This document shows, one piece after another, positions 29,988 to 38,491 of a stretch of DNA of 64,000 bases. Both the position numbers and the translations under genes were made by a program. The notes beneath the pieces are model-generated. The model was not told where the DNA came from, made no database searches, and worked only from the letters and a program-made list of their open reading frames with translations. Origin of the DNA: Methylotenera sp. (GTDB lineage: Bacteria > Pseudomonadota > Gammaproteobacteria > Burkholderiales > Methylophilaceae); contig NZ_JAUXOY010000028.1 in the NCBI RefSeq assembly GCF_030684185.1, forward strand, positions 1-64,000, given 5' to 3'. The number at the start of each line of letters is the position of its first letter. Within the stretch, counting starts at the first letter, position 1.

Positions 29988-30848
29988 CTATTTGTTTTTA
30001 GTTTGTTTAACGTGTGTTTCAAGCTCAGCAAAACCTGGGCGCTCAGTTGAATAAAGAATTTTTCGACCAAACTCCACTGCAATCGCTGGCGCGTAACCAT
30101 TAAGGCTTGAAATCAGCGTCACTTTTACCGTGTTATACATCTTGGTGCTCTCTTCAAGCTTTTGTTCCAGCAACCCAGAAAGCGGACCAACAAAACCATA
30201 AGCCAGCAAAATACCCAGGAATGTACCTACCAGCGCATGGCCAATCAAAACGCCTAATTCATTTGGTGGTAAATGCAAACTTTCCATGGTGTGCACCACC
30301 CCCATCACCGCCGCCACAATACCAAATGCCGGAAGCGCATCACCAAGCTTGGCAATACAATGAGCTGGCACATGGCCTTCCATGTGATGTGTTTCAATTT
30401 CGCTATCCATCAGATTTTCAATCTGAAAAGCATCCATATTTCCTGAACCCATGAGACGCAAGTAATCGGTGATAAACTCTGTCAGATGGTGATCATGAAG
30501 CAGTTTTGGGTACTTGCTGAATAGCGGGCTGGCTTCTGGATTTTCCACGTCGTTTTCAATCGACATCATGCCGTCTTTGCGAATTTTGGATAAAATTTCA
30601 AATAACAGTGCGAGTAAATCCATATAAAGTGCTTTGTTAAACTTAGAGCCTTTAAACAAGCTAGGTAGCGCCTTGACTGTGGCCTTGAGTGCTTTATTGT
30701 CATTACCAACAATAAATGCGCCTAATGCCCCGCCAAAAATCATCAGCACTTCCAACGGCTGCCACAAGCCACCCAAATGGCCGCCAGCCATAGCATAGCC
30801 GCCAAAAATGGTGGCGCATATCACAACGTATCCAATAATGACAAACAT
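29988..30848 (-). CDS. motA: Flagellar stator protein MotA
   Basis: MotA forms the ring of the proton channel and pushes on FliG. The 286-residue length and four-helix layout are standard: two helices in the first 50 residues (MFVIIGYVVICATIFGG, LEVLMIFGGALGAFIVG), a large cytoplasmic loop with the SIENDVENPEASPLFSKYP signature, and helices 3-4 with FGIVAAVMGVVHTM and LVGTFLGILLAYGFVGPL. It is the first gene of the motA-motB-cheZ-cheY-cheA-cheW-receptor unit. I found no sigma-28 promoter in the 150 bp upstream. Confidence 0.97.
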   Translation of the reverse strand: MFVIIGYVVICATIFGGYAMAGGHLGGLWQPLEVLMIFGGALGAFIVGNDNKALKATVKALPSLFKGSKFNKALYMDLLALLFEILSKIRKDGMMSIENDVENPEASPLFSKYPKLLHDHHLTEFITDYLRLMGSGNMDAFQIENLMDSEIETHHMEGHVPAHCIAKLGDALPAFGIVAAVMGVVHTMESLHLPPNELGVLIGHALVGTFLGILLAYGFVGPLSGLLEQKLEESTKMYNTVKVTLISSLNGYAPAIAVEFGRKILYSTERPGFAELETHVKQTKNK

Positions 30849-30999
30849 ACTTGCGTACTCCAGAATTGATAAATGAAAATTACTAAAGTTAAATAAAGGG
30901 TTGAATAATTAGATTCAGAATATCAATCTATTGAGCAAATCAATCTGTGGAATAAAGGGGGATTTTCAGGCTTATATTGTGTTTAATCATTAACCTGCT

Positions 31000-31060
31000 G
31001 TTCCCTGAGCTTGTCGAAGGGAGTGCTCAAATACTACCCTTCGACAAGCTCAGGGAACGG
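31000..31060. repeat. Family-2 palindromic repeat upstream of motA
   Basis: GTTCCCTGAGCTTGTCGAAG plus GG (31000-31021) is inverted at 31037-31058 with a 15 nt centre. It lies between the methyltransferase gene and motA, both on the minus strand, so it is 3' of the former and upstream of the latter. Confidence 0.85.
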
Positions 31061-31110
31061 CTTATTTACCCGTCGCAATTGTTGCATTGCTTCGTGGCAG
31101 GTCGTTACTC

Positions 31111-32007
31111 CTAAGCTATTTTCCACACATAAATTGCAGGAGAACTTTTACTGCCTTCAATATGCATTGTCGGCACGATGCCAGGAATCTCAAACTCCAG
31201 GCTAATCAGCAAGCTGCCTGGTAACATCTCCTGACTGGCTTTTTCCCACAAAGTTAGCATGGCTGCAGGCGACAAATAGGCAAAAATAACATCGTAATTT
31301 GCAAAGTCCAGCGCAGTGTAATCGCCCAGTTTAAATACGGCAGAAGATCGGCGAAATTTTGCGCGGACAAAACTTACCATCCACGGTAGCGGCGCAATTT
31401 CAATGCCTTCAATATGGCTGTCTGGCCTTATTTTGGCAATGTACATAGACATGTCGCCCAAGCCGCTGCCAATATCAATCAGGCGCACTGGTTTAGTTTG
31501 CGGAATGATTTTGGCGACCTGTTGCCAGACAATCGGGCGAGATGGAAAAAATGGCACTTGAGTGCGAAATGTAGTCCAAAATAGACTCAAGCTGATGATG
31601 AAACCTGCTAGATATAGCTCGCTGGGCACATGCCATTGGGACATACCCCATGCCGCAACCGGAAAACATAAGTGTATCCAGCGCCACCAGCTATCCATAC
31701 CGGCTATATAAGAAAATATCGCGGCTAAAAGTGCCTGCATCAGCACCAAAGTGAAAATAGAAAAATTTAAATCTGTTTTAAAATAAGCTGCTGCAAGCCA
31801 GCCAGCCAGCCAATAACCCGCAACCAGCGTGATAAAAGCAGCGCATTGAATCAAAATTGCAAGTGTCGCAGGCGCTAAGTGTATTTTTGCGCGTAATGAT
31901 TCAACAGTACGTTTTAATAATGCCTTTTTACTGACCAACCGCTCTGACTTAATCACTTGATTAAGGAACCGTTGAGACGAGCCAAACTTATTCAGTACTT
32001 TTTGCAT
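31111..32007 (-). CDS. Membrane-anchored class I SAM-dependent methyltransferase, function unknown
   Basis: The 298-residue protein has a basic N-terminal 45 residues, then four to five hydrophobic helices (about 45-165), then a compact Rossmann methyltransferase domain (about 170-298) with motif I LIDIGSGLGDMS, acidic motif IEGIEIAP and the segment FANYDVIFAYLSP. It follows flhC by 54 bp on the same strand and may be co-transcribed with flhDC, although nothing in the sequence ties it to flagella. Substrate not identifiable. Similar membrane-plus-methyltransferase proteins are usually annotated only by the domain. Confidence 0.82.
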   Translation of the reverse strand: MQKVLNKFGSSQRFLNQVIKSERLVSKKALLKRTVESLRAKIHLAPATLAILIQCAAFITLVAGYWLAGWLAAAYFKTDLNFSIFTLVLMQALLAAIFSYIAGMDSWWRWIHLCFPVAAWGMSQWHVPSELYLAGFIISLSLFWTTFRTQVPFFPSRPIVWQQVAKIIPQTKPVRLIDIGSGLGDMSMYIAKIRPDSHIEGIEIAPLPWMVSFVRAKFRRSSAVFKLGDYTALDFANYDVIFAYLSPAAMLTLWEKASQEMLPGSLLISLEFEIPGIVPTMHIEGSKSSPAIYVWKIA

Positions 32008-32061
32008 GATTCAATAAAATGCCGTATTCATTAAAATACTGTATCAATTGTCAGTACGTGC

Positions 32062-32619
32062 TTACGCTGACATCGCAACAATTTTATAAGTCAGTTCTTT
32101 TGCTTTTTTAGTTTTACCGGCACGTGAAGGTACGTGGCATAAGTTACATACATATTTGTGATTTAAATCATAAGTGTTCACAATAAAACTACCGCCGCAG
32201 CAATTACAGTTTTGCATTTTCAACATTTTGCTTTCAACAAAACGTACCAATGTCCAGGCACGGGTCATTGATAAAACAGGTTCTTCTTCACCTTCTTGCA
32301 CTACCTGTTGCAGGTAAAGACTATAAGCTTTGATAATGGCATGTATGCCTTTTTCATCGGTGTAGTCCACCATGAATTTATAAATATTGTAGAAAATAGA
32401 CGAATGGATATTGGGCTGCCAAGTTAAGAACCAGTCTGTTGAGAAAGGCAACATCCCTTTAGGAGGCGATACACCTTTTAACTCTTTGTATAGTTTAATC
32501 AAACGCTCACGTGACAAACTTGTTTGTGACTCAAGCAATTGTAATCTAGCGCCAAGATTAATCATCTTAATAGCCAACTGGATTTGCTCTGATTCATTTA
32601 CTACGCTTTTCTTTTCCAT
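32062..32619 (-). CDS. flhC: Flagellar transcriptional regulator FlhC
   Basis: FlhC pairs with FlhD in the heterohexamer that activates early flagellar genes. The product is about 185 residues with the family blocks QLAIKMINLGARLQLLES, RLIKLYKELKGVSPPKGMLP and FSTDWFLTW. The zinc-binding cysteines are present as NCNCCGG and CNLCHV. The start at 32619 has AAGGAG 6 nt upstream; an ATG directly before it (32622) is too close to that site but cannot be excluded. It follows flhD by 41 bp. Confidence 0.96.
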   Translation of the reverse strand: MEKKSVVNESEQIQLAIKMINLGARLQLLESQTSLSRERLIKLYKELKGVSPPKGMLPFSTDWFLTWQPNIHSSIFYNIYKFMVDYTDEKGIHAIIKAYSLYLQQVVQEGEEEPVLSMTRAWTLVRFVESKMLKMQNCNCCGGSFIVNTYDLNHKYVCNLCHVPSRAGKTKKAKELTYKIVAMSA

Positions 32620-32660
32620 CATATTCTCCTTAACCTAAAGTCAAATTCAATGTACGTTAA

Positions 32661-32981
32661 CTAATGCGCTATTGCCTCAGCGTTTTGGCCTGCCATTAAA
32701 ACAGCCGTATGCAAGTGAGCTTGTGAACGGTCTTTTGTGTAGTTGGTCAGCATGCCTAAAATTGCACTGTCATCAAAACGGAAACGTGCTAGCATCATAT
32801 TTGTGCTGCTGAGTTTTAATAACTGCAAGTTGCTTAAACCTTCTAACAGATCGGCAATATCTTTGCTGATACCTAAACGGAAGATTGCGGTTGCTTTATC
32901 AGAACGGATTAATTGTTGAGCCAACATTAGGTAGTTTAAATTGGCATCTTTAATTTCTGACATCATTTCAAATTCATTCAT
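32661..32981 (-). CDS. flhD: Flagellar transcriptional regulator FlhD
   Basis: FlhD is the partner of FlhC. I chose ATG 32981 (MNEFEMMSEIKDANLNYLML, 106 residues) because GGGGA lies about 7 nt upstream and the family begins close to this point. Starts at 32999 and a TTG at 33017 are also in frame. The family segment NLNYLMLAQQLIRSDKATAIFRLGIS is present. The gene heads the flhDC unit and is divergent from flhB across a roughly 700 bp AT-rich region with regulatory structure. Confidence 0.94.
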   Translation of the reverse strand: MNEFEMMSEIKDANLNYLMLAQQLIRSDKATAIFRLGISKDIADLLEGLSNLQLLKLSSTNMMLARFRFDDSAILGMLTNYTKDRSQAHLHTAVLMAGQNAEAIAH

Positions 32982-33092
32982 TTTTATTTCCCCATTCATT
33001 TTTACTTCGGTTGACAATAATGTGTTGCGCGTATGGGTTGTACTTTGAGCTTATTAACATGAGTTAACAATTAGTGTTTGTCGGTTTATTAA

Positions 33093-33147
33093 GTAAGACA
33101 AGCGGACGCACCCTTGTAGGTGTTTGTCTTACAAACACCTACAAGGG
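33093..33147 (-). promoter_or_regulatory. Overlapping hairpins upstream of flhD
   Basis: CCCTTGTAGGTGTTTG (33111-33126) pairs perfectly over 16 bp with 33132-33147 around a TCTTA loop. GTAAGACAA (33093-33101) is also an exact complement of 33124-33132, which covers that loop and the inner stem. In a minus-strand leader RNA, the loop TAAGA could pair with the downstream TCTTA as a pseudoknot, or the two stems could alternate. No T-run follows, so a simple terminator is less likely. Whether it is transcribed is unknown. Confidence 0.55.
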
Positions 33148-33717
33148 GCTAATGGAATCTATATTTTTCATACACTTAGGTGACGCTGCCACCTTCAAGT
33201 GCGGTTATAATTTATTTAAGTTAGTAATATCATTCTAAAAATATCCTAAAATTTCTCTAAAGTTTTACAAAACTTCACCGTTACCTCTGTCTGCTCATTT
33301 GTGTCAAATACTTAAAATACAGCGCTTCATTCAAAGTTACGGTATCAATTTCAAGTTCTTTAATTACCTGGCGAAAACAATTTCGGTTTCATCTAATAAA
33401 TATTTATCGGCAGCACTTTAAAAAACTTTAGGGTTATTTCAAATAATAATTTAATTTAATTTACAAGCTATTGAATTAATTCACTAAATTATATAAAAAT
33501 AATTTTAAAAACACCTTTTTTTAACCATTTATCACCTTCAAATAGTCACTTCCGCTTTAAGAAAGGGCGGCTTTCACCCTTTTATTCCAAAGATGCAATC
33601 GCATCAATTCGCCTAATAATTCATCCCATGCAGTAAAAAAAGTATTCAAAAAAGTAACACCAAAATTAACAGGCGTTCATCAGCAGTACGTGAACCACTT
33701 AAACATTAGGAATCGTC
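33148..33717. promoter_or_regulatory. AT-rich divergent region between flhDC and flhB
   Basis: This stretch of about 570 bp has no coding frame I can support. It is very AT-rich (especially 33400-33540) and must contain promoters for flhDC (leftward) and the flhB operon (rightward). The only distinct element I see besides the hairpins to its left is the dyad at 33561-33584. Confidence 0.5.
33561..33584. promoter_or_regulatory. Dyad motif AAAGGG-N9-CCCTTT shared with the flgA/flgB region
   Basis: AAAGGG (33562-33567) and CCCTTT (33577-33582) flank 9 nt, 136 bp before the flhB start. The same arrangement (AAAAGGG-N9-CCCTTTT, preceded by TAAG and with AAATAG a little further upstream) occurs at 50071-50093, 127 bp before flgB. 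Both lie in divergent flagellar promoter regions. A regulator-binding site, perhaps for FlhDC, is inferred. Confidence 0.5.
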
Positions 33718-34893
33718 ATGGCAGAAGACAGCGATTTAGAAAAAACAGAACAGGCCTCGCCCAAGCGCATAGAAAAAGCGCGGGAAGAAGGTGATGTACC
33801 CCGCTCTCGCGAGCTGGCGACTGTTGCTGTGCTGTTCACTACCGGCATGACTGTACTCATGATGGGCGAACATCTTAATGCAGCATTAAAAACATCGATG
33901 AGTGCAGGCTTACGTTTTGATCGCCAGGCGGCTTTTGACCCTATCGTATTGCTGATGAAAACAGCCGATACACTTTATTCATTATTATTGGCGTTTGCAC
34001 CGTTGGCACTCATCATAGTCTTTGTGGCCATTGCTTCGCCAATATTTATTGGTGGCTGGGTGTTTAGCGGTAAATCATTTATGCCACAATTTAACCGCCT
34101 TAACCCAATAAAAGGCCTGGGCAATATTGTTTCTAAAAGATCAGCCGTAGAACTTATTAAATCTATCGCTAAAGTAACCCTGGTAGGAACTGTGGCCTAC
34201 TTTGTAGTTTCACATGATATTGAACCTATCCTTTCGCTTTCAATGTTGCCGCTAAAAACAGGCGTATCACTAATCAATGATTTGATGATTACAGGATTTT
34301 TGACGATTGTGAGCACATTGGTGTTTATTGCTGCCATTGACGTGCCCTACCAGCTCTACCAATATGCCCACAAACTAAAAATGACTAAGGAAGAAGTGCG
34401 TCAGGAATCTAAAGAAACCGAAGGTAACCCTGAAATCAAAGCCAAGATTCGTCAGCAACAACGTGAAATGGCTAGACGCAGAATGATGTCTGAAATACCA
34501 AATGCAGATGTTGTGATTACCAACCCGACTCACTATGCAGTAGCCATTAAATATCAGGATGAAGGTATGCGCGCACCTGTGGTAGTCGCTAAAGGTGCAG
34601 ATGCAGTAGCTTTGAAGATTCGTGAAATAGCCACAGATCACAATGTACTTATCATGGAATCACCAAAGCTGGCGCGTGCCCTATATGCACACACAGAACT
34701 TGGCAGTGAAATTCCCGAGGCTTTATATTCAGCGGTTGCAGAAGTATTGGCCTATGTATTTCAAATGCGTATTTTCAAGAAAGATGGCGGCTTCCGCCCG
34801 GAAACGCCAACAACTGTGCCAGTACCAGATGCGTTAGATCCGCACAGTTTATTGCCGGCACCTAATAATATGGATGCAGGAGTACCTGCCTGA
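33718..34893 (+). CDS. flhB: Flagellar export switch protein FlhB
   Basis: FlhB sits at the export gate and switches substrate class after self-cleavage. The 391-residue protein has the typical N-terminus (EDSDLEKTEQASPKRIEKAREEGDVPRSREL), four membrane helices (about 30-210), and the cytoplasmic autocleavage motif NPTH with cleavage between N269 and P270. The C-terminal tail is rich in proline. It heads the flhB-flhA-flhF-flhG-fliA-motC-motD unit; its last base is the first base of flhA. Confidence 0.97.
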   Translation: MAEDSDLEKTEQASPKRIEKAREEGDVPRSRELATVAVLFTTGMTVLMMGEHLNAALKTSMSAGLRFDRQAAFDPIVLLMKTADTLYSLLLAFAPLALIIVFVAIASPIFIGGWVFSGKSFMPQFNRLNPIKGLGNIVSKRSAVELIKSIAKVTLVGTVAYFVVSHDIEPILSLSMLPLKTGVSLINDLMITGFLTIVSTLVFIAAIDVPYQLYQYAHKLKMTKEEVRQESKETEGNPEIKAKIRQQQREMARRRMMSEIPNADVVITNPTHYAVAIKYQDEGMRAPVVVAKGADAVALKIREIATDHNVLIMESPKLARALYAHTELGSEIPEALYSAVAEVLAYVFQMRIFKKDGGFRPETPTTVPVPDALDPHSLLPAPNNMDAGVPA

Positions 34894-36977
34894 TGAACTC
34901 GAGTAACTTACCTAGCTGGATGAAAACATTCGGCAGCCGCAATGTGGCAGCACCGCTGATTATCGTCTTGCTGTTAGCAATGATGATATTGCCATTGCCG
35001 GCCATAATGCTGGACGTATTGTTTAGCTTTAATATCGCCATTTCAATCATGGTGCTGCTCATCGGTTTGCAAACCAAAAAGGCGCTGGATTTTATTGCTT
35101 TCCCTATCGTTTTGCTGATGACCACCATGTTGCGCTTATCACTTAACGTAGCTTCAACCCGCGTGGTGCTGGCGGAAGGCCATAACGGCCCAGACGCTGC
35201 GGGTAAAGTGATTGAAGCATTTGGTCACTTTTTAATCGGTGGTAACTACACTGTCGGTATCGTGGTATTCGTGATTCTTACCATCATCAACTTTACGGTT
35301 GTCACTAAAGGTGCTGGCCGTATCGCTGAAGTTGGCGCACGCTTTACTTTGGACGCAATGCCAGGTAAACAAATGGCGATTGATGCTGACCTGAACGCGG
35401 GCTTGATTGGCGAAGATGAAGCACGCCGTCGCCGCGCTGAAGTAAGCCAGGAATCAGAATTTTACGGGGCAATGGACGGTGCAAGTAAATATGTACGTGG
35501 TGATGCGATCGCCGGCATCATCATCATCATCATCAATATCGTAGGCGGTTTAGTGGTCGGTATCGTACAGCATGACATGTCGTTTGCTGATGCGGTTAAG
35601 AACTATACAATGCTGGCGATTGGTGACGGCTTAGTCGCTCAGATTCCTTCACTCATTATCTCAGTGGCAGCCGGTGTGGTGGTATCTCGCGTCGCCAATA
35701 ATGAAGACATTGGCGGTCAGTTAGTCACACAATTATTCTCTAATTCTAAAGTGGTTTACATTACTGCCGCTATTCTCGGTGGCATGGGCGCAATTCCTGG
35801 CATGCCACACTTTGCATTTCTACTATTGGCAGCAATCTTGGCTGGCATGGCTTATATCATCGCGGAACAGAAAAAAGCAGCCGATGCTGAACCTATCGTT
35901 GAAGAAAAAGTTGAAGTAATCTCTGGGACAGAAGAAGCCAGTTGGGATGATGTGACACCGGTGGACGTAGTTGGTCTTGAGGTTGGTTATCGCTTGATTC
36001 CGCTGGTAGACAAAGCTCAAGGCGGTGATCTGCTTAAACGTATTAAAGGCTTACGCAAGAAATTTGCCCAAGAAGTTGGCTTTTTAGCGCCTACAGTACA
36101 TATTAGAGACAATCTTGAACTCAAGCCTTCAAGCTATCGCATCACATTAAAAGGTGTAGAAATTGCCAGCGGAGAATCTAATTTTGGCCAATATCTAGCC
36201 ATTGATCCCGGCATGGTATCTGGCACATTGCCTGGTGCTGTGACTACAGACCCTGCATTTGGCCTGCCAGCGGTGTGGATAGATAGCAACGTGCGTGACG
36301 AAGCGCAAAACATGGGCTACACAGTAGTTGATGCGGGCACTGTGATTGCTACGCATTTGAACCACATCATCTCATTACATGCTGCCGAATTATTAGGTCG
36401 CCAGGAAGTACAGCAACTGCTGGACCATATCAGCAAAGATGCACCCAAACTGGTTGAAGACCTCACGCCAAAACTGTTATCACTCTCTGTCATTCAAAAA
36501 GTGCTGCAAAACTTGTTGACTGAAGGCGTGCATATTCGCGATATGCGCACGATTGTTGAGACATTATCTGAATATGCAACACAAACACAAGATACCAGCG
36601 AACTGACAGCCGTTGTGCGTGTTCAGCTTGGCCGCGCCATCGTACAGCAATTATTCCCTACCGGAAATGAAGTCACAGTAATGACCTTGGACAGCAACCT
36701 TGAACGCTTGCTAACACAAGCCATGCAAGGTAATAGCACTACAGGTTCTGCCATTGAACCTGGCATGGCAGAAACGCTATCAAGACAAGCCGAAGCTGCA
36801 GCTAAACAGCAAGAACAAATGGGAATGACGCCAGTATTGCTGGTATCAGCCCCGCTGCGCGCTGCGCTTTCTAAATTTTTACGCCGCGCTATCCCGCATC
36901 TTCGTGTGCTATCTCACGAAGAGTTACCAGATTCAAAAACCATACGTGTCACTAGTCTTATTGGAGGTTCAGCATGA
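34893..36977 (+). CDS. flhA: Flagellar export gate protein FlhA
   Basis: FlhA forms the nonameric export-gate ring that receives chaperone-substrate complexes. The 694-residue product has eight predicted membrane helices in the first 320 residues, the conserved segment GRIAEVGARFTLDAMPGKQMAIDADLNAG in the FHIPEP cytoplasmic loop, EDEARRRRAEVSQESEFYGAMDGASKYVRGDAI, and a large cytoplasmic domain. Its start overlaps the flhB stop by 1 bp, and its end overlaps flhF by 4 bp. Confidence 0.97.
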   Translation: MNSSNLPSWMKTFGSRNVAAPLIIVLLLAMMILPLPAIMLDVLFSFNIAISIMVLLIGLQTKKALDFIAFPIVLLMTTMLRLSLNVASTRVVLAEGHNGPDAAGKVIEAFGHFLIGGNYTVGIVVFVILTIINFTVVTKGAGRIAEVGARFTLDAMPGKQMAIDADLNAGLIGEDEARRRRAEVSQESEFYGAMDGASKYVRGDAIAGIIIIIINIVGGLVVGIVQHDMSFADAVKNYTMLAIGDGLVAQIPSLIISVAAGVVVSRVANNEDIGGQLVTQLFSNSKVVYITAAILGGMGAIPGMPHFAFLLLAAILAGMAYIIAEQKKAADAEPIVEEKVEVISGTEEASWDDVTPVDVVGLEVGYRLIPLVDKAQGGDLLKRIKGLRKKFAQEVGFLAPTVHIRDNLELKPSSYRITLKGVEIASGESNFGQYLAIDPGMVSGTLPGAVTTDPAFGLPAVWIDSNVRDEAQNMGYTVVDAGTVIATHLNHIISLHAAELLGRQEVQQLLDHISKDAPKLVEDLTPKLLSLSVIQKVLQNLLTEGVHIRDMRTIVETLSEYATQTQDTSELTAVVRVQLGRAIVQQLFPTGNEVTVMTLDSNLERLLTQAMQGNSTTGSAIEPGMAETLSRQAEAAAKQQEQMGMTPVLLVSAPLRAALSKFLRRAIPHLRVLSHEELPDSKTIRVTSLIGGSA

Positions 36978-38491
36978 ACATTAAACGTTTTTTCGGAAAA
37001 AACTCACGCGAAGCACTAAGCATGGTGCGAAAAGAGCTGGGTGACGATGCCGTCATACTCTCTAACCGGGCAATGAATGGCGGCAACGAAATCATGGCCT
37101 TCAAAGAAGAAGACATGAACGCGATGGTTGCCAGAGAAGAAAGCCGAAATCATTCGGTGAGTAATGAGAGCATAGACCCACCTACGCTACTTTCACTACT
37201 GCATAAGAATAATAGAACACAGGCTACGAATATTCATGCCAATAGCAATGAATCTTTTACAACAGAACCTTTTACAACAGAACCTTTTACAACAGAGCCA
37301 TTTACAACAGAGCCATTTTCAGCTGGACCTTTTTCAGCTGAAATAGATGATTATGATGAAATCGTTAAACGTGCTGAGTTAAAAAGAAATACTCCGGTGA
37401 ATAAACCGTTAGCAGCGCAAAAACAAGTCGCTTCACAAGCTGCGACACAAGCAGCTCAGCCAAAACAGGCAAGCGCACAAGCCAGCCGTCCAGCGATGCC
37501 TGGACATCAATCAAACCTGCAAATGACTGAAATGCTGAACGAGATGCGCAATATGCGCAGTGTGATTGAATCACAACTCACTGCAATCTCCTGGGCAAAT
37601 ATTCAGCAACGTGACCCAGTCAAATCAAAAATATTAAGCAAGCTTTTATCTGCAGGCTTTAGTGCCGCGTTATCAAGACAATTGACTGAAAAAATGCCTG
37701 AAAACTTGGCTGAAGATAAAGCAACCGCATGGATTAAAGCCATACTTGCCATCAATTTAAATACCATAGAAAACGAAACAGAAGTGTTAGACCAAGGCGG
37801 AATTTTTGCCCTGATAGGCCCGACAGGAGTAGGTAAAACCACCACTACTGCTAAGCTGGCAGCCCGTTATGTGATGAAGCATGGCACGCAAAATTTAGGC
37901 ATTATCACGACCGATGCCTATCGTATCGGCGGTCATGAGCAACTTAGAATTTACGGAAAGATTCTTGGCGTGATGGTGCATGCCGTTAAAGACGAAGCTG
38001 ATCTGAAAATTGCACTGAATGAACTTAAAAACAAACACACTATATTGATTGATACCGTTGGCGTTAGTCAGCGTGACCGCATGGTAGCTGAACAAATCGC
38101 CATGCTTTCAAGCACTAATTTACCTGTAAAAAAACTGTTATGCCTGAATGCAACCAGTACAGGCGAAACTCTGGCGGATGTGATTAAAGCTTACAAACGC
38201 AAGGGATTGGATGGCTGCATCATTACAAAACTGGATGAAGCCGCCACCATTGGCAATGCCTTAGATGTGGTCATCAGAGAAAAACTAAAACTATTTTACG
38301 TGGCTAACGGGCAACGCGTGCCGGAAGATATTCATCTCGCCAATAAAGCGTATTTGATTCAGCATGCATTGAATCTAAAATCCGTCAGTAATCAACCATT
38401 CCAGTTTCTGTCAGATGAGCTGCCTTTTGTCATGGGCAACACAGTAGGCAATACCATGCCGACTCAATTCGCGGGGATGAGCCATGTCTAA
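36974..38491 (+). CDS. flhF: SRP-type GTPase FlhF
   Basis: FlhF sets the place and number of flagella. The 505-residue protein has an N-terminal B domain (MNIKRFFGKNSREALSMVRKELGDDAVILSN), a long low-complexity linker containing a six-fold pentapeptide repeat, and the NG GTPase domain with G1 GPTGVGKTTTTAKLA near 282, DTVGVSQRDR as G3 (usually DTAGM) and TKLDEA as G4. It overlaps flhA by 4 bp and flhG by 8 bp. The linker repeat (PFTTE units) is unusual and is described separately. Confidence 0.95.
   Translation: MNIKRFFGKNSREALSMVRKELGDDAVILSNRAMNGGNEIMAFKEEDMNAMVAREESRNHSVSNESIDPPTLLSLLHKNNRTQATNIHANSNESFTTEPFTTEPFTTEPFTTEPFSAGPFSAEIDDYDEIVKRAELKRNTPVNKPLAAQKQVASQAATQAAQPKQASAQASRPAMPGHQSNLQMTEMLNEMRNMRSVIESQLTAISWANIQQRDPVKSKILSKLLSAGFSAALSRQLTEKMPENLAEDKATAWIKAILAINLNTIENETEVLDQGGIFALIGPTGVGKTTTTAKLAARYVMKHGTQNLGIITTDAYRIGGHEQLRIYGKILGVMVHAVKDEADLKIALNELKNKHTILIDTVGVSQRDRMVAEQIAMLSSTNLPVKKLLCLNATSTGETLADVIKAYKRKGLDGCIITKLDEAATIGNALDVVIREKLKLFYVANGQRVPEDIHLANKAYLIQHALNLKSVSNQPFQFLSDELPFVMGNTVGNTMPTQFAGMSHV
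37253..37342 (+). repeat. 15 bp x 6 in-frame tandem repeat in flhF
   Basis: Six exact-length 15 bp units encode SFTTE, PFTTE, PFTTE, PFTTE, PFSAG and PFSAE. The first four units are nearly identical in DNA. Being in-frame, the array can change copy number without breaking the gene. Confidence 0.9.

Noticed and set aside
30849-30999. Sigma-28 promoter upstream of motA
   Set aside because: No TAAA-N15-CGATAA-like match with correct spacing was found on the minus strand.
31011-31205. 64-codon plus-strand frame over the repeat near 31.0 kb
   Set aside because: It consists of family-2 repeat sequence and antisense to the methyltransferase gene.
32981-33017. TTG start at 33017 or ATG at 32999 for flhD
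   Set aside because: ATG 32981 has a ribosome-binding site at the right distance and matches the family N-terminus better.
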